Below, piece by piece: positions 13,101 through 23,197 of a stretch of DNA of 64,000 nt. Below the pieces are notes generated by a model, which saw only the letters and a program-made list of their open reading frames with translations, made no database searches and was not told the origin of the DNA. Source of the DNA: Eimeria necatrix (Eukaryota; Apicomplexa; Conoidasida; Eucoccidiorida; Eimeriidae). Location: assembly GCF_000499385.1 (NCBI RefSeq), contig NW_013652540.1, forward strand, positions 62,001 through 126,000, written 5' to 3'. Each line of letters begins with the position of its first letter. Positions within the stretch are counted from its first letter, which is position 1. The position numbers were made by a program, and so were the translations under genes.

Positions 13101-13699
13101 CTCCTGCAGAGGGCAATTGGAAAACGACGAACAAGTATGCTCCAGTTGAAGCATTGAAAAGCCTCCACGAAGGCTTTGAGCTCGTGCTATGGGCCCCGTC
13201 TTCAAGTGTATTGTGCGCAAAAGTTTCTGCGACGGCCTCTATAGCTCAGTTACACAAGGTTACGCTATCGTTTTCTTATCAATGAACGACGCTTAGAATT
13301 TTTGCTGATGCACGTGTCGACTCTCATCCGTGTACCACTCACACTGAGCTTGACAATGCCAGAATGGTCAACGTCCATGTGCCTAAAGGCGCTAGCAAGT
13401 GATGTGTACTTCCCAAGGACAAATTCTTTGAAGGATGACCTGGGGGAAAGAACTGCTGGTCCTGCCTTTCCCAACTGATTTCCACCTCCTACAGAGCGAT
13501 TTGCTGCGGTTGGTCACAGAGCCAAAGTGTGTAGGGGCAAAGTTAGGGTGGATACTGAAAATTTAAACTAATGAATGCAGTTATGTGGTAGCCTCTTCGA
13601 AATGCCGTGGGCTGTAGCTTGAACCTTACGTTTGGAAGCACCAGGAGTGATTGTTTTCGAGCGCTTGTTTCTTGCAAGCCTTGTGAATGTTTGCCCCAT
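1176..13699 (-). CDS. giant protein with two EF-hand modules and six cyclic-nucleotide-binding domains
   Basis: A multi-exon gene read right to left. Domain order is: EF-hand module 1 (13503-12440), cNBD1 (11.8-11.2 kb), cNBD2 (11.06-10.1), cNBD3 (9.73-8.65), cNBD4 (8.52-7.7), a Lys-rich linker, EF-hand module 2 (7330-6392), a Ser/Glu-rich linker (5.24-3.32), cNBD5 and cNBD6 (3.1-1.9), and a basic tail ending SSSEED at 1176. No kinase, GEF or channel domain is visible. Exon 1 is 13699-13630, with start MGQTFT, an in-frame stop upstream and donor GTAAGG. Exon 2 is 13503-13343, and its phase joins exactly. cNBD3, 4 and 6 keep the phosphate cassette (FFGEM..PRTA, LGEIG..PRTA, FGEMA..RRTA). cNBD1, 2 and 5 are degenerate. 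cNBDs bind cAMP or cGMP and EF-hands bind Ca2+, so the inferred role is a non-catalytic sensor or scaffold. The join across 5.2-6.4 kb is unproven, so this may be two genes. The last exon (1176 to about 1725) is assigned by position only. Confidence 0.65.
1900..3100 (-). other. cNBD5 (degenerate) and cNBD6 (intact)
   Basis: cNBD5 starts in the exon at about 3096-2700 (LLESIKNDPVLQVLNPQQQK) and ends in the exon 2560-1903 with the cassette EFFGLEELVSGEKLKCTLRS, which lacks the Glu and the Arg-Thr-Ala. It passes directly into cNBD6: LFVPVATAFLQKVRLIRDMP, then the cassette GEYFGEMALIRNTRRTASVV at 2070-1960, with all key residues kept. Donor GTGAGT follows KEKM near 1903. The tandem arrangement with a short helix between resembles PKG/PKA regulatory units. 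Confidence 0.75.
3320..5240 (-). other. long Ser/Glu-rich, probably disordered linker
   Basis: A small exon near 5235-5160 encodes ANVDDDLLLIDDVTVMRSME. It is followed by an uninterrupted open frame (5101-3320) of about 590 residues, rich in Ser, Glu, Asp, Pro and Thr and without a recognisable fold. It ends next to the exon that starts cNBD5. Length, uniform codon openness and lack of stops support coding. Its attachment to the upstream EF-hand exons is by position and not shown. Confidence 0.55.
5250..6390. other. unresolved stretch inside the cNBD/EF-hand locus
   Basis: Between the last EF-hand exon (donor at 6391) and the acidic exon at about 5235, I find no exon that I can support. It is either a long intron with small missed exons or the gap between two genes. 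Confidence 0.4.
6392..7330 (-). other. EF-hand module 2
   Basis: The first loop is DVNKSDIVDADE. It is split so that the exon ends at 7241 after the eleventh residue and the next exon (from 7060) begins with the Glu, exactly as in module 1. Neighbouring sequence also aligns with module 1: KYGSLAHAFAEMDV with KYTSLASAFRHMDV, and DELCRPIKGRLVVGNLYRN with NTLSAPCDGMLVLSNFYKN. A further hand is split between the exon near 6690-6625 and the exon at about 6456-6392 (VHSSDDRITLSTLIGLM, donor GTAAGA). Confidence 0.7.
7700..8525 (-). other. cNBD4, intact cassette of cGMP type
   Basis: It begins with VVQLLSGVPVINLLSVEQLQ (8470-8400) and continues in the 8147-7881 exon region with IIMHEGDPADKFYIVLEG and the cassette GDYLGEIGFINNQPRTASCV. 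The C helix YLGRAEFDKHLGHLADAFL is in the next exon. The cassette Glu, Arg and Thr are present. A linker with a run of nine consecutive Lys residues follows at about 7440-7465. Confidence 0.75.
8650..9731 (-). other. cNBD3, intact cassette of cGMP type
   Basis: Pieces are LLLEGLPVLKDLPKERRHEI (9700-9640), MSLEIYSPHQAIVLQGEAPD and the following YVLESGTVS (9360-9260), then the cassette GSFFGEMSILQHEPRTAYV (9090-9030, donor GTAAGG), and the C helix YALKAADFEELLGDMH (from about 8765). FGE and Arg-Thr-Ala are all present. In the PKA/PKG family, Thr after the cassette Arg favours cGMP, while Ala is typical of cAMP sites. Confidence 0.75.
9929..9982 (-). repeat. 27-bp in-frame tandem duplication
   Basis: Two 27-bp units, 9929-9955 and 9956-9982, encode the nine-residue motif LAIPTQEET/K twice in the linker between cNBD2 and cNBD3. 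The copies differ at a few bases. Confidence 0.8.
10100..11060 (-). other. cNBD2, degenerate cassette
   Basis: Pieces in order are YQKLLRKVPVVNKLAPELL (11050-10985, donor GTAAGC), TFRKQTFHSGEEIITK (about 10800-10755, donor GTAAGT), and the cassette FFGDITTVKGRSHTASV (10480-10410), ending in VLSIDSDVFYSVLRKL. The usual FGE is FGD, and the phosphate-binding Arg position reads His. It is a fold-level cNBD that has probably lost cyclic-nucleotide binding. Confidence 0.6.
11190..11800 (-). other. cNBD1, degenerate
   Basis: The N-terminal half (11800-11530) has the cNBD pattern PEDRKAMIADMKPRTVGKGQ followed by a jelly-roll strand with YVILKGSVDIF. The C-terminal half (11350-11190) ends in the helix LYSLDRSVFERSYE. 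The phosphate-binding cassette has no FGE and no Arg-[Ala/Thr]-Ala, so nucleotide binding is unlikely. Confidence 0.55.
12440..13503 (-). other. EF-hand module 1 of the cNBD/EF-hand protein
   Basis: The first loop is DVDHSGIVKLSE. Eleven residues come from exon 2 (ending 13343, donor GTGAGT), and the invariant Glu at position 12 is the first residue of the next exon (EFANFVDDLG, near 13110). Loop positions 1, 3, 5 and 12 are all Ca2+ ligands, so this hand should bind. Three further helix-loop-helix units follow: one around 13050 (LYNTLSAPCDGMLVLSNF), and two in the exon at 12650-12450 (DGRVTKEQF and LWRDMDRS). All three look degenerate. Confidence 0.7.
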
Positions 13700-13822
13700 T
13701 GCCACTTTCTGCGCTACGGCCTGAAGTTTCTCTGGGTTGGACAAAAGCACCACACTAATACGGTGCTATACCTTACTGACGCACCCAAGCGCATTAATCT
13801 TCAGAGGAGTGTGAACATCCGT

Positions 13823-16800
13823 CTACGTTAAAAATTGAATGTCTTGTAGAGGGACCTCATGCTTACTGAGGGCAGCTTTGGAGCCTTTCTTTTCGGCGAG
13901 AGGAGGTGGCAATGAAGGTGAAGTGTGATTGCTCCCAAGGGACTGCTTGAGCCTGTTCTCCATATCCTTGAGCTCTTGTTCCTTCTCTTTCACTAGATCC
14001 AGAGCGACTTTTGCCTTTCTTTCAGCAGCTTGGACAGCAGCAGATAAAGTAGACCTTTCTTCTGTTGCTGCAGACTTGAGAGCCAGTGTCTCTCTCGCTG
14101 CTTCCGCTTTGACTCGCTGCACTTCAAATTCTAGTTCCCTGTGCTCTTTACGAAGCTTATGGAGCTCATCTTCCAATTCCGAGTTTTGTTGTCGTGATCG
14201 CTCTCGTATCCTTTCCTCTGCAAGCTGGCGTTGAAGGTCTAGCTCCATAGCTTGCAATTCTATTTCTTTCCTTAGAGACTCACACCGGTCTCTTTCCTTT
14301 TCAAGCTGCTGCTCATACTCTCGTTGCTGCTTCAACAACTCTTCACGAGCTTCTATGGAATCCTTCCGCCTCTGTTCCTCGAATTCTTCTTCCTTCTTTC
14401 GCAGCTTTTTCTTATGCTCAGCTTCAGCCCGACGAAGTGCTAACCGAGCACGCATTGCCTCCTCCGCTTGCTGCAATGTAATCTCTCTCTGGTCTATGTC
14501 GTTGCGGATTTTCTTCAGCGCAACTATGCCGTGTGAGTTTGTCTCCCCAGTGGATTCAGCTGCTTTGCGGGCTTCTTCCACGGAGACAGTGGCAGTGCTT
14601 GCTATCCTGCGAAGGACTACGAGGCGTCTTAAGACTTCCCGTGCTCTATCTGTTGTTAGCGCGTCGTACAACTTCGAATATGGATTTTGGTGGCCGCTTT
14701 GGCCGACAAGAGGAGCAATATCAGCCTCAGGCTGGTCCACACTCAGGATAGTACTGTCATCCTGATGCAAATTACTGACACGCTGACAGCCATCCGCACT
14801 AGCTAGAAGGTCCTTTTCTTGTTCGTGTAGCTCGCATATCCTATCTTGTACTGCGTCTATCACCTTCTGTGTTTCTGCGCGACCAATCAGTAGCTCTTTG
14901 GCAGTACGCAATGCTGCAGCCCTAGAGTCAGTGTCAGCAGTAACAATGCTGCCTCCTGTCAGTGCAACAGGGCCTTTGTATTCCCAGTCAGGCATATGAG
15001 CGCCCTCCTCCCATTCCTCTCTTTCTCCCTTCTCAAGCCGTGTCATGTCGCACTAAACGCAACACGCACGCATTCAGTGGACAAACGTGCTATGCTCTAA
15101 AGCTAGAGTCATCAAATCGGTTATCTCCCTCTTGGCAAAAATTGATCTGTCACTAGTACAGAACAGCCAATATGTCTACTAAAAGATTTTGCCGTCTGGA
15201 GGAGGACCAAGCCTCAAAAAGTTGGTTGCATGGACGAGCACCGAATTACGCTGCGCTAAACACAGCGTGGCTAGTTCCTGGCAACCATTTCAGCCATGCA
15301 GGCCAGCGCCACTACTGCATACAGTGCTGCAGGGAAACGCTCCACGGCAGCTGCCAGGCGAGTGGCATTTGTCTGCATGCTACAGGTAGTCGACGACCGT
15401 CTGGCTTTTTTTTTATCGTCGATAGCCCGAAGGGCACTCTTGAAACCACTTATTGCTCACTGTTGACGAAAACTCAACACATATTAGGGCGGAGAGGCAT
15501 GAACTGGGTTGCAGAGTCTGACCCGCAGATCGGCGACCTCTTGCTCTAACTCGCGCACTCGGATCGAGTAGCTCTCAATTCCTGCGCCTCACCCAAAGCT
15601 ATAACATACGCATATGCTAGCTGTGAAGTTGATTCCGGTAAATATAAGTGAAGCACAGAAAAAATCTACAGGATGCAAGTCACGAAAGTGAAATTAACTG
15701 CTGCACACTACTGAAAATAAGGAGCCCAGGCAGCCCTTGGAGGCGCTCACTGTGTGCATCCGCGGCGATCCTATCTCTAGCAAGACGTAAAAGCCTCAGA
15801 CTCTCCTTTTCGCTCCTTGTAAAGCCCTGAATTTCCCTCAGCGCTGCAGCCTCCCCCGCTTGTGCAATTGTTCCCCGAAGCAGGTCACAGCGGAGCCCAG
15901 AAGCCCTAGCAGCAACAGCCAGGTCAGAAAGGTGGTCTCTTAGCTGAGTATCAAACAAGCACCAAGCCACATTACACAGCGCCCGTCAAAGACGAAGACT
16001 TTGTTACAGTAGTTGAAGAGCGGCTGGCAACCCGTTTGGACGTCGCAAGTAACACAAATGCTGTACAAATGCTGTACTTCTGTGCCTCAATAACCATTCA
16101 ATGAACGCACTTATTTTAAGGTCGTATAATTCAAATGTCTGTTGCAACCTACTGTACCTCTCGCTGCAAAGCTCGTAAGTTGGCCTGCCAACTGCGAGAT
16201 ATATTTCGTTCACTTGCTAAACGCCTCTCCAGTTCAACGTTGATGTCCTGAACGTCCTCAAACAAGTCACTCATTAATACGAAATCGAATTTGGCGAGAA
16301 TGACGTTGATATACTATCAGACCAAATGGCAGCGCATGAAGCAATACAATGCTTTTATTGCTGACTTGGGCTGTTGCAAGCTGAACAATTGTGTCCCTCA
16401 GCTCCGTCATAGCATTCCTGCCATTTCCTAGTCCGACCGCCTCCTGTGCAGCCCCCGCTCCACCAAACCGTGCTGCCAGGAAAGGATCAGAGACGATCCT
16501 CGCTTGAACTTCAGCTAATCGCTGTCTCATCACGATCGTCCTGCACATGGCAACAAATTATTATCCACTGAAGAACATTTGTTCCTGTTGACTGTTCTCT
16601 TCCCGTCAATCGCTGAAACTTTTAAATTGGGCCCTAAGACGTCTGCATGACGAGATAGAATCAGGCTGTAAAAGGCCCAACTACTGGGTTCGTAGCTTAC
16701 TTCAGCATCAGATTATCTCGTTCCTCCTCAAGCACGTTAACTTGCGTCTGCCACACACCCCTTTCGTAGTCCTTTATTTGGAAGTCGATACAGTCTAATA

Positions 16801-17995
16801 TTTCCTGAAGCTTTTCCGAGCATGCGCAGTATCGCTGAACGAAATTTCCACCATTTGGAGATTCCGTCCGACAGAGAGAAATATCAGGAGCCCTTGGCGA
16901 GATGGTGCTGACTTTCTGCGCATACTGAGGCGCTTTAGCAGCAGCTTCTGGGGCCACTCTGCTACCGGCAGCCTCAAGCTCCTTCGCATACGCGCGTTCT
17001 TCGTGCTCTCTAAGAGCGTCACCTAAACGTGTAGACGTGGCTTGCAGGCGAGCCTGCGCACGAATGGAAGACTGCAGCTTGAGCCTGAGTGCTTTGTTCT
17101 CGTCTATCAAGAGGCTTATACTTCTAGCCAACTCCGGTCCGTAGCGTCGAGCGAGGGCACGGATTTCCGCTGCTTCAGGGTATTTCTCCTGCAGCCGCAA
17201 GAGCGCTGTAAGGTGTACTCGTTAAGATTTACGTCTTCAGAAGAAAGCGGGCTTATCAACTTGTAACCGGCAGCGAGCAACGCTACGTCGCGAAACCTCA
17301 TAAGAGTATGACTTGTATAATCTTCTCCGTTGCTACTTTTGTGTCCCACAAAGTGCAGCCAAATAAGGCGGCCTCGCGAAACAAAACGATAGCCTATGTG
17401 GACAGTGATACACATCTTAACTGGTGAACAGGTAACTATTGGTGTAATTGAGGGGAAGATCCTCACCGCTTGATGTAATATCCGCTCCCGTAGATCTGCA
17501 TTCTCCGCCTCCAAAATATTATTGACTTGCCTAAAACAGCAACCTCGAAAAACAACCTGGTAGCGTGCAGATTACAAATGTCGCAAAACTTTTCAGGAAA
17601 GCCACCGATGTGCAATTCCGTAATACTCAATTTGCCCAGGACTTCGAGGCACTCTCCAAATGAAGGATAGGCCACTGAGTTGGCAAAAATTTCTCAAGAA
17701 AAGAATTCATCGCTTACCTAACTTTTCTTAGTTCCGTTCCGAGTTCGAACAGCCTTGAGTTGAGGGTCTTTTTTTCCTCGGCTTCTCTTTCCCCAGCTTC
17801 CAACTCGAGCAAAATGCTGCTGGCCCTTTTTACTCCCCACTGTGGAGACTCACTTGTCCCCGGCTTCCGTGGATCCAATGAATTCTTGATCTCTGTAGGA
17901 GCACGGGCTTCACTCGAGGTCACGCCACTGCCACTACTGCCGGAAGGAGCAGCGGCCCCAGGCAGAGGCCCTGGGATACGTCCCCCTAGCTGCAT
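13823..17995 (-). CDS. coiled-coil protein, function unknown
   Basis: A multi-exon gene whose start ATG at 17995 is preceded in frame by a TGA 18 bases upstream. The first exon encodes a Gly/Pro/Ser-rich N-terminus, then a charged segment (LLELEAGEREAEEKK). Later exons lie near 17510-17463 (ENADLRERILHQ), 17200-16700 (ARRYGPELARSISLL, then helices), 16540-16370 (RQRLAEVQARIV), 15960-15730 (SEKESLRLLRLARDRIAADA) and the long last exon 15046-13823. The last exon is almost pure heptad-type sequence rich in Glu, Arg, Lys, Leu and Gln (QREYEQQLEKERDRCESLRK), and the protein ends DIQFLT. It resembles centrosomal, basal-body or cytoskeletal coiled-coil proteins in general, but no specific family can be named. 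It ends about 120 bases before the first exon of the cNBD/EF-hand gene on the same strand. Confidence 0.65.
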
Positions 17996-17999
17996 GATT

Positions 18000-18285
18000 A
18001 CTGGGTATGCTCACTCTCCATCACCCAGCTGCCGGCAAAACAGATACCTGTCACTTGCTTAAGGATACTGAGTACAAGCCCACGTGACATGGACAAATCT
18101 GTTGATTTAAAGCAGCCTTTGTAGCTCAGAAGGCAGTGTCGACTCCCGGCTCCTTCAGCTCTTTGTTTCTCTTTTGTCCAGTTTGAACTAGCTCAGTGCA
18201 AGCTGGGATATCAGAACTTTAAGTAGAGGAAGGTTGGCTTGAAGGGAACTTATCCTCCAGTTCACTCAGCAGGCAAACGCGGCGA
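18000..18285. other. 5' flank of the coiled-coil gene
   Basis: No coding exon is seen. The interval should hold the promoter and 5' leader of the gene that starts at 17995. Confidence 0.35.
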
Positions 18286-18717
18286 TCACATCGCAGTCTC
18301 TGGGGCTTCTCCGTCCCAAGATGGGTCCCTCTTTCCTGAAATGAGCAACTTCAAATATCCCTGATTCCCTGGCTGAGCAACCAGGAGAATGTCCATCTCG
18401 TCGCCGGATGGCGTATCCAGCGAGAAGATGCCGGCCTGGTCGAGCGCAAGCGCTGGGCGGCGACGACTAGACTGACCACGCTCACCCATACAAATGACGG
18501 GAAGATGATGCTTTGCAAGCTTTTTCCAAGAAAGCGGCAAACTGACCAACTTTAATGCATTTTCGCGAGTCAAAGAAGTTTCGCCGCGCATGCCGGTCTC
18601 GGAGCTCGTGCAAAAAAAACGCCAAGTAATGGACACACTCGGATTATTGAAAATAAATAGAGCTGACGAGATGAAAGCTGATTCTGGCGAACGAAATGCG
18701 ATATGATTGCAGTGCAT
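18286..18717 (-). CDS. hypothetical exon
   Basis: An open stretch of up to 143 codons ends at 18286 with GEAPETAM. The C-terminal half (AGIFSLDTPSGDEMDILLV, then YLKLLISGKRDPSWDGEAP) has the composition of a real protein, but I recognise no domain. It could be a terminal exon of a gene whose other exons lie further right on the minus strand, or a chance frame. No splice partner was found. Confidence 0.25.
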   Translation of the reverse strand: MHCNHIAFRSPESAFISSALFIFNNPSVSITWRFFCTSSETGMRGETSLTRENALKLVSLPLSWKKLAKHHLPVICMGERGQSSRRRPALALDQAGIFSLDTPSGDEMDILLVAQPGNQGYLKLLISGKRDPSWDGEAPETAM

Positions 18718-20003
18718 GCTTCAAAGAATCCGTGCAATGTTGCGCAAACGTACGCCAGAGCAGGGCCCAATGTAAGTTATGTATGCACGCAGACTACTTT
18801 ACGCTTCCCCTCTCGTTTAAGGCGAAATTCTTGCAGTTCGCCTTACTGTACTGCCTGTCTACATCGATATATTCTATGTTTTTAATGGCTCGCCTCTAAA
18901 ATGTGCCCGTTACCCGTTCCCTGTACTTCAACATGACCTGATCCGAAGACCTGACCAGGCCTGTTTAACCAGGGGTACATCACCCATCGAAACCTGAGGA
19001 AGCAACTTGTAATGAAGTATGCAGTTGATTCTACGGCATCTCAAATGTGGGGGAAATATTCTTGTGCTGTCAGTTCCTGAGTAATTTTACCGTCTGCCAT
19101 TGGGGCTCCAGAAAGCGTGTGGGTTACGTGTGCGTAGCGGCGTATCAAGGGTTCACGTTCGGGTCTTTACAAATAGCTCTCTCTTTCGCAGTACAAGAAT
19201 AAGGCGGAAGAAGAGAGGCACCCACGCTCTTCTCAGGGGAGCTCCGCCCTGAGGCGAGCTGGGATCCACCCTTCGAGGGACACATTATGGCTCATTTTCC
19301 GAAAGAGCTGCATTGTTTCCATTGGCTTTGCATGCCGCTTGTCAAACAAGAAATGAGGAGCTACTAGGTCAGCTGCATACTAACTCATTCACAAGTAGCC
19401 GTTACACCCAAGCACTTCGAGCCAATGCGAGACTTGAAGTGCCCAAGGGGTTCGTATAGTCCTTGAGCAGAAGGTCTCTGTCTGTGGTTCCAAATATATT
19501 AGCCCAGCTGCTTCAATAGAAAAGGCGCAGGAAGGTTACACCGCAGACTGCATGTGCAGCAATGTGGCAGGAGAGGTCCACTCCTCTATGGAACGGCTTT
19601 TGAGCAACCAGGCCATCCAGAGGCAAGAAACGTGCCATAATCATCGGCGGCATGAAGCAGTGTTACTCTAAGCTTGCACTGAAGTGCAGGACATGTTGAA
19701 GCATCAACCTTGCAGTTACGGACGATGTTCTGCACGCTCAGACGATTTACTTTCGCACCCGGTTTCAAACATGAAAGAAGTTGTGGACACATTATCATCA
19801 ATTTTGCCCCATCACAACCACAACAGCTGCAGCGCCAGTAAGCGCATTCTCAATCAACGTCGTAAGATTGCAGTAAATGCACAACACTGCACAACCAAGG
19901 CAGAAAACGCCGTTACCGTATGAGGTTTGAACACTGGCTCTTCCGCCGTGGTTTTGCCAGCTTCCGTACATCTGCTATGTGCTCGAGAGGTCTGCTCTGA
20001 GCT
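18718..20003. other. intergenic or untranslated stretch
   Basis: About 1.3 kb without a supported exon, between the hypothetical exon and the stop codon of the RRM gene at 20004. I see only short open frames with many stops and no repeat or RNA structure that I can support. Confidence 0.4.
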
Positions 20004-23000
20004 CTATTGTCTAGGAGGGTCGGGCAACTCGCCGTTGGACTTCAAATCTTCTTCTTCCCACTCCTGTTCGTGCCAGCGCTTCAAATGCTCCTGCACTTCT
20101 GTTTGACGCCGTTTCATCTGGGAGCAAATGGTACTTATGTTCACGGGGCCATTTTCAGCCAATATAGACAGCCAAAAAGCGTCGCTTAAGGCCTGAGCAG
20201 CTGAGCGTTTTGCGGACTGCCTGGGGCTCATTGCATGTAAGTCCGATTCCTTGCATTCTTGTGGCAGTAGCAAAGTTTGCTCGGCTTCAAAGTCCATGCA
20301 CTGCGCTGACATTACAGCGTATGCCTGAGATAAGAGACACGCCAACCACCGGAAAGCAACTTTTTTTTCGAAGCTTGAACGACTCTCAAATTGAGAGACA
20401 GCTGCCAATGATTCGATTTACGCAGCAAGCCCATTCCCCACTTCGTCTTCTTGCTCCCATCGATGATTAATGGCCTCTTCCTCATTAGCAGCCGGGATCC
20501 TTGAGCTCCAAGCACAGGCGAGTGTCTGTGGAGACGCGGGAAAGGGTGCAAGCGCTTCACTCACCTTCCCATCCCTCCTTCTCAACCCACGTTCAAGCTT
20601 ATAGTTTACATGCCTTGCTAGAGCGTGCTTGTACGGTTATAAGCTGTTTTGGGCCACTGTGTGGTCATTTTACACAAAATGTGGGTGCGTATTTACCCTC
20701 CCGTGAAGCTGCATTCCATGAAGATGGGTGATTGCGGCCAGAGCTGCTTCATGTGAAGCCAAACGAACAAAGCCGAAGTTCTGTGGCAGAAAAGTGTAAT
20801 ATCCAGCATGAGGTATTTCGCTATAGTGTGTAAAAATTTCACATTGTATTCTAGGTTGCTGCCACGCAACGGTCATAACATGGAATTGCCATTTTTCACA
20901 GTGCCAGTGGTGCAAGCATCTGATTTCACGTCCTGCTCCCACTGGATGGGCACAGATTCACTCCTCAAAGCGTGTTTAATAGCCCGTAGCTCAAAAGTTA
21001 CGCTCTAGGAGGTTCCCTACGCTATTTTCCCCGGCTACATTCGGCGCGGCAGCATGCTCAGCTCATTGCCTCCCTACCCTTGTTGGGTGAACTTCAGCGG
21101 CTCTGACTACGTCAAAGTATGAACAAATCTCTCGAAGCTCTTCCTACGAGGTGAACATGACAAACAGCAAGCACAATATGAACATGAGAGTGACACTTGA
21201 GTCGTTTCTCACTTTCTTCATGTGCTGCTTCACATTCAGCATCTAAACGTCTATCTAAACTATCTATCAAATCTTTTCCAGCCAAGAGAGCTCCTCCAGT
21301 GCGATCGTTCGTAAAGCCTGTGAAGAAGGCGTTCAATATCCCGTTTCACGCCTCTATAATTTTGCGCTCCACTTACGCCGTTCGTCAGAGGAGGCAAGTT
21401 TGCAATGAAAATGCTGCAATTAGCCGCATGAGTAAGCGGCTCCCTAGGACTGCGAACACTCACAAAGGCAGTCAAGTGATGTACCTATCAATGGAATTCA
21501 TATGTGGCTCCATACAGCTTACTCATGGAGTTAATTTTCCACAGCAGAAGCAAGCGTCTTTGTGCTGCTTACTTCCCTCGGTGTCTGTGTTTGTGCACCT
21601 TACGAACGATAAGATTTGGCGGACTAGGCAGATCCTGCAGGCAGGAAAAAGCATACGCATACCTCATTTATTTACGTGTGCCGGTCTCGTGCCTATCCTT
21701 CGAAGCTGATGAATGAATACCATTCTCTTTCCAGCAAAACGGCTTTTTACACGAGTGTAACTGGATTGGACGGCACCTGCAGCTTCTTCAACACCTCGTC
21801 TGATGTCTTTTCGTCGGAATATCGAAGAAATGCATACTCCTGCATTCCTCTTCTGGAAGGGATTCCCGCCACCGCTGACATCTAAGAACACGCTGACACA
21901 CCCATCTGCTATGTACGGTCAACTACGTGAGAATTTAAGGAAAATTGGGCGCCAGATGAAGCACGGAATATTTTAATACCTTCACATGTGTCGGGGCTAT
22001 TCCTGTTGCTGAAGTAACGAGCTCCTCGACTTGAGCAGCGGTGGCGCCTGCGTTTGTGAGACCACTCAAGTTGAATTATTTGGAAGAAATATTAACGGCA
22101 GCGTATCGGTAGCTGCCCCGGGGCTAAGTCGATGGTAGGGATTCGCAAAACAGCATTTGCCGCTAAGAGATTCTTAGAACACAAGCCCCTTGGAGCAGAT
22201 TTAACAAGCGCGCAGACCACCTCAGCACCCTGGACACTTGGCAAGGGAACAAAGACGGATTTGGGATATGATTTTGTCTGGAACATGGCCAATAACACTG
22301 GCCCTATCAAACAGCTGCTGAAGCTATTAGCAAGCAACTGTCAATGAAAGGGAATGCCCGGATAGAGGCGGACAACAGACTGGAAACTGAAGCACCTGGT
22401 TGCAAGCCAGAAACGTAGATGTGATACTGATCAATAACAAGCGGGGTACTCCATGTCTCGTGCAAAGAAAGCCGCACTTTGCTGCAACGCAGAAGTAATA
22501 CTACAGTCAGTGCACTCATTCCAGAGCCACAGTAGTAAGCGCAGCAGCTAAAACTGTGATAGCGCTTTCACTGAAGATGAGCATACGTTATGTAAATAAA
22601 AGATGCAAAACAAACTGCTGTTGCCCCTTTTACCAGAAGCCATTCGTGGCAAGTAGGAGTAAACAAAAAGGGAGTAATGGCAAAACAACAGCCTTACGAC
22701 GAAGTTCCCGGCAGAAGGACAGTCTTCCCAAGGAGCCGAAGGGCTAAGTCTGCCAACAGCTCATGCGTGAAATCAACAACAGCATAAATGCTGCCCCCAT
22801 GGTTATCAGATGCTATTCGAATGCTAGATACCGCGTGAGGAAGCTGCTCCAAAAGCTGTTTGCGCTGGCTGAAGCCATCGCCTTCTTGCCTTGCACGGTT
22901 CCACTGATCTTCTTTGGGGTGCAGACGGTTGCTTCGCCAGCTGCTTTGAGGCAGAGAACCTTGGTGTGCAGGCACGGGAGGCCGGCTTTCTTTAGCGTTC

Positions 23001-23197
23001 ATTTGTGCTAGGCTCGACTGGGCACCTTTCCCCGAGAAGAGCTGTCGCAGGGCTTCCGTTGCCTGTTCGGCGCCGAGGTGTTTTGGCAGATCACGCACAA
23101 GAATGCTGCGCACCTCGACCTTCGGCCGTTCCTCCGTTTCATTTTCTGCAACGACTGTAAAATGTTCTATATCAGTTGACTCAAATATATGCTGCAT
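20004..23197 (-). CDS. RNA-binding protein with three RRM domains
   Basis: The start ATG at 23197 has an in-frame TAG two codons upstream and A at -3. Exon 1 (23197-22698, donor GTAAGG) holds RRM1: SILVRDLPKHLGAEQATEAL and, after a Ser/Gln-rich insert, GGSIYAVVDFTHELLADLAL. Exon 2 begins at 22481 and joins in phase. It gives the RNP2 motif of RRM2 (YHIYVSGLQPG), and an exon at about 21881-21750 gives the matching RNP1 strand (MQEYAFLRYSDEKTSDEVLK). RRM3 is split between an exon at about 21420 (NCSIFIANLPPLTN) and one at 20790-20710 (NFGFVRLASHEAALAAITHL). The last exon (20408-20004) is charged and ends DPPRQ. Three RRMs occur in ELAV, CELF and related mRNA-binding or splicing regulators; I cannot choose among them. 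The exact exon 2 to exon 3 join is not resolved because phases do not fit the best-looking sites. Confidence 0.65.

Noticed and set aside
18125..18200. Box A-like tagctcagaagg, possible tRNA
   Set aside because: No matching D-stem 3' half and no acceptable box B downstream.
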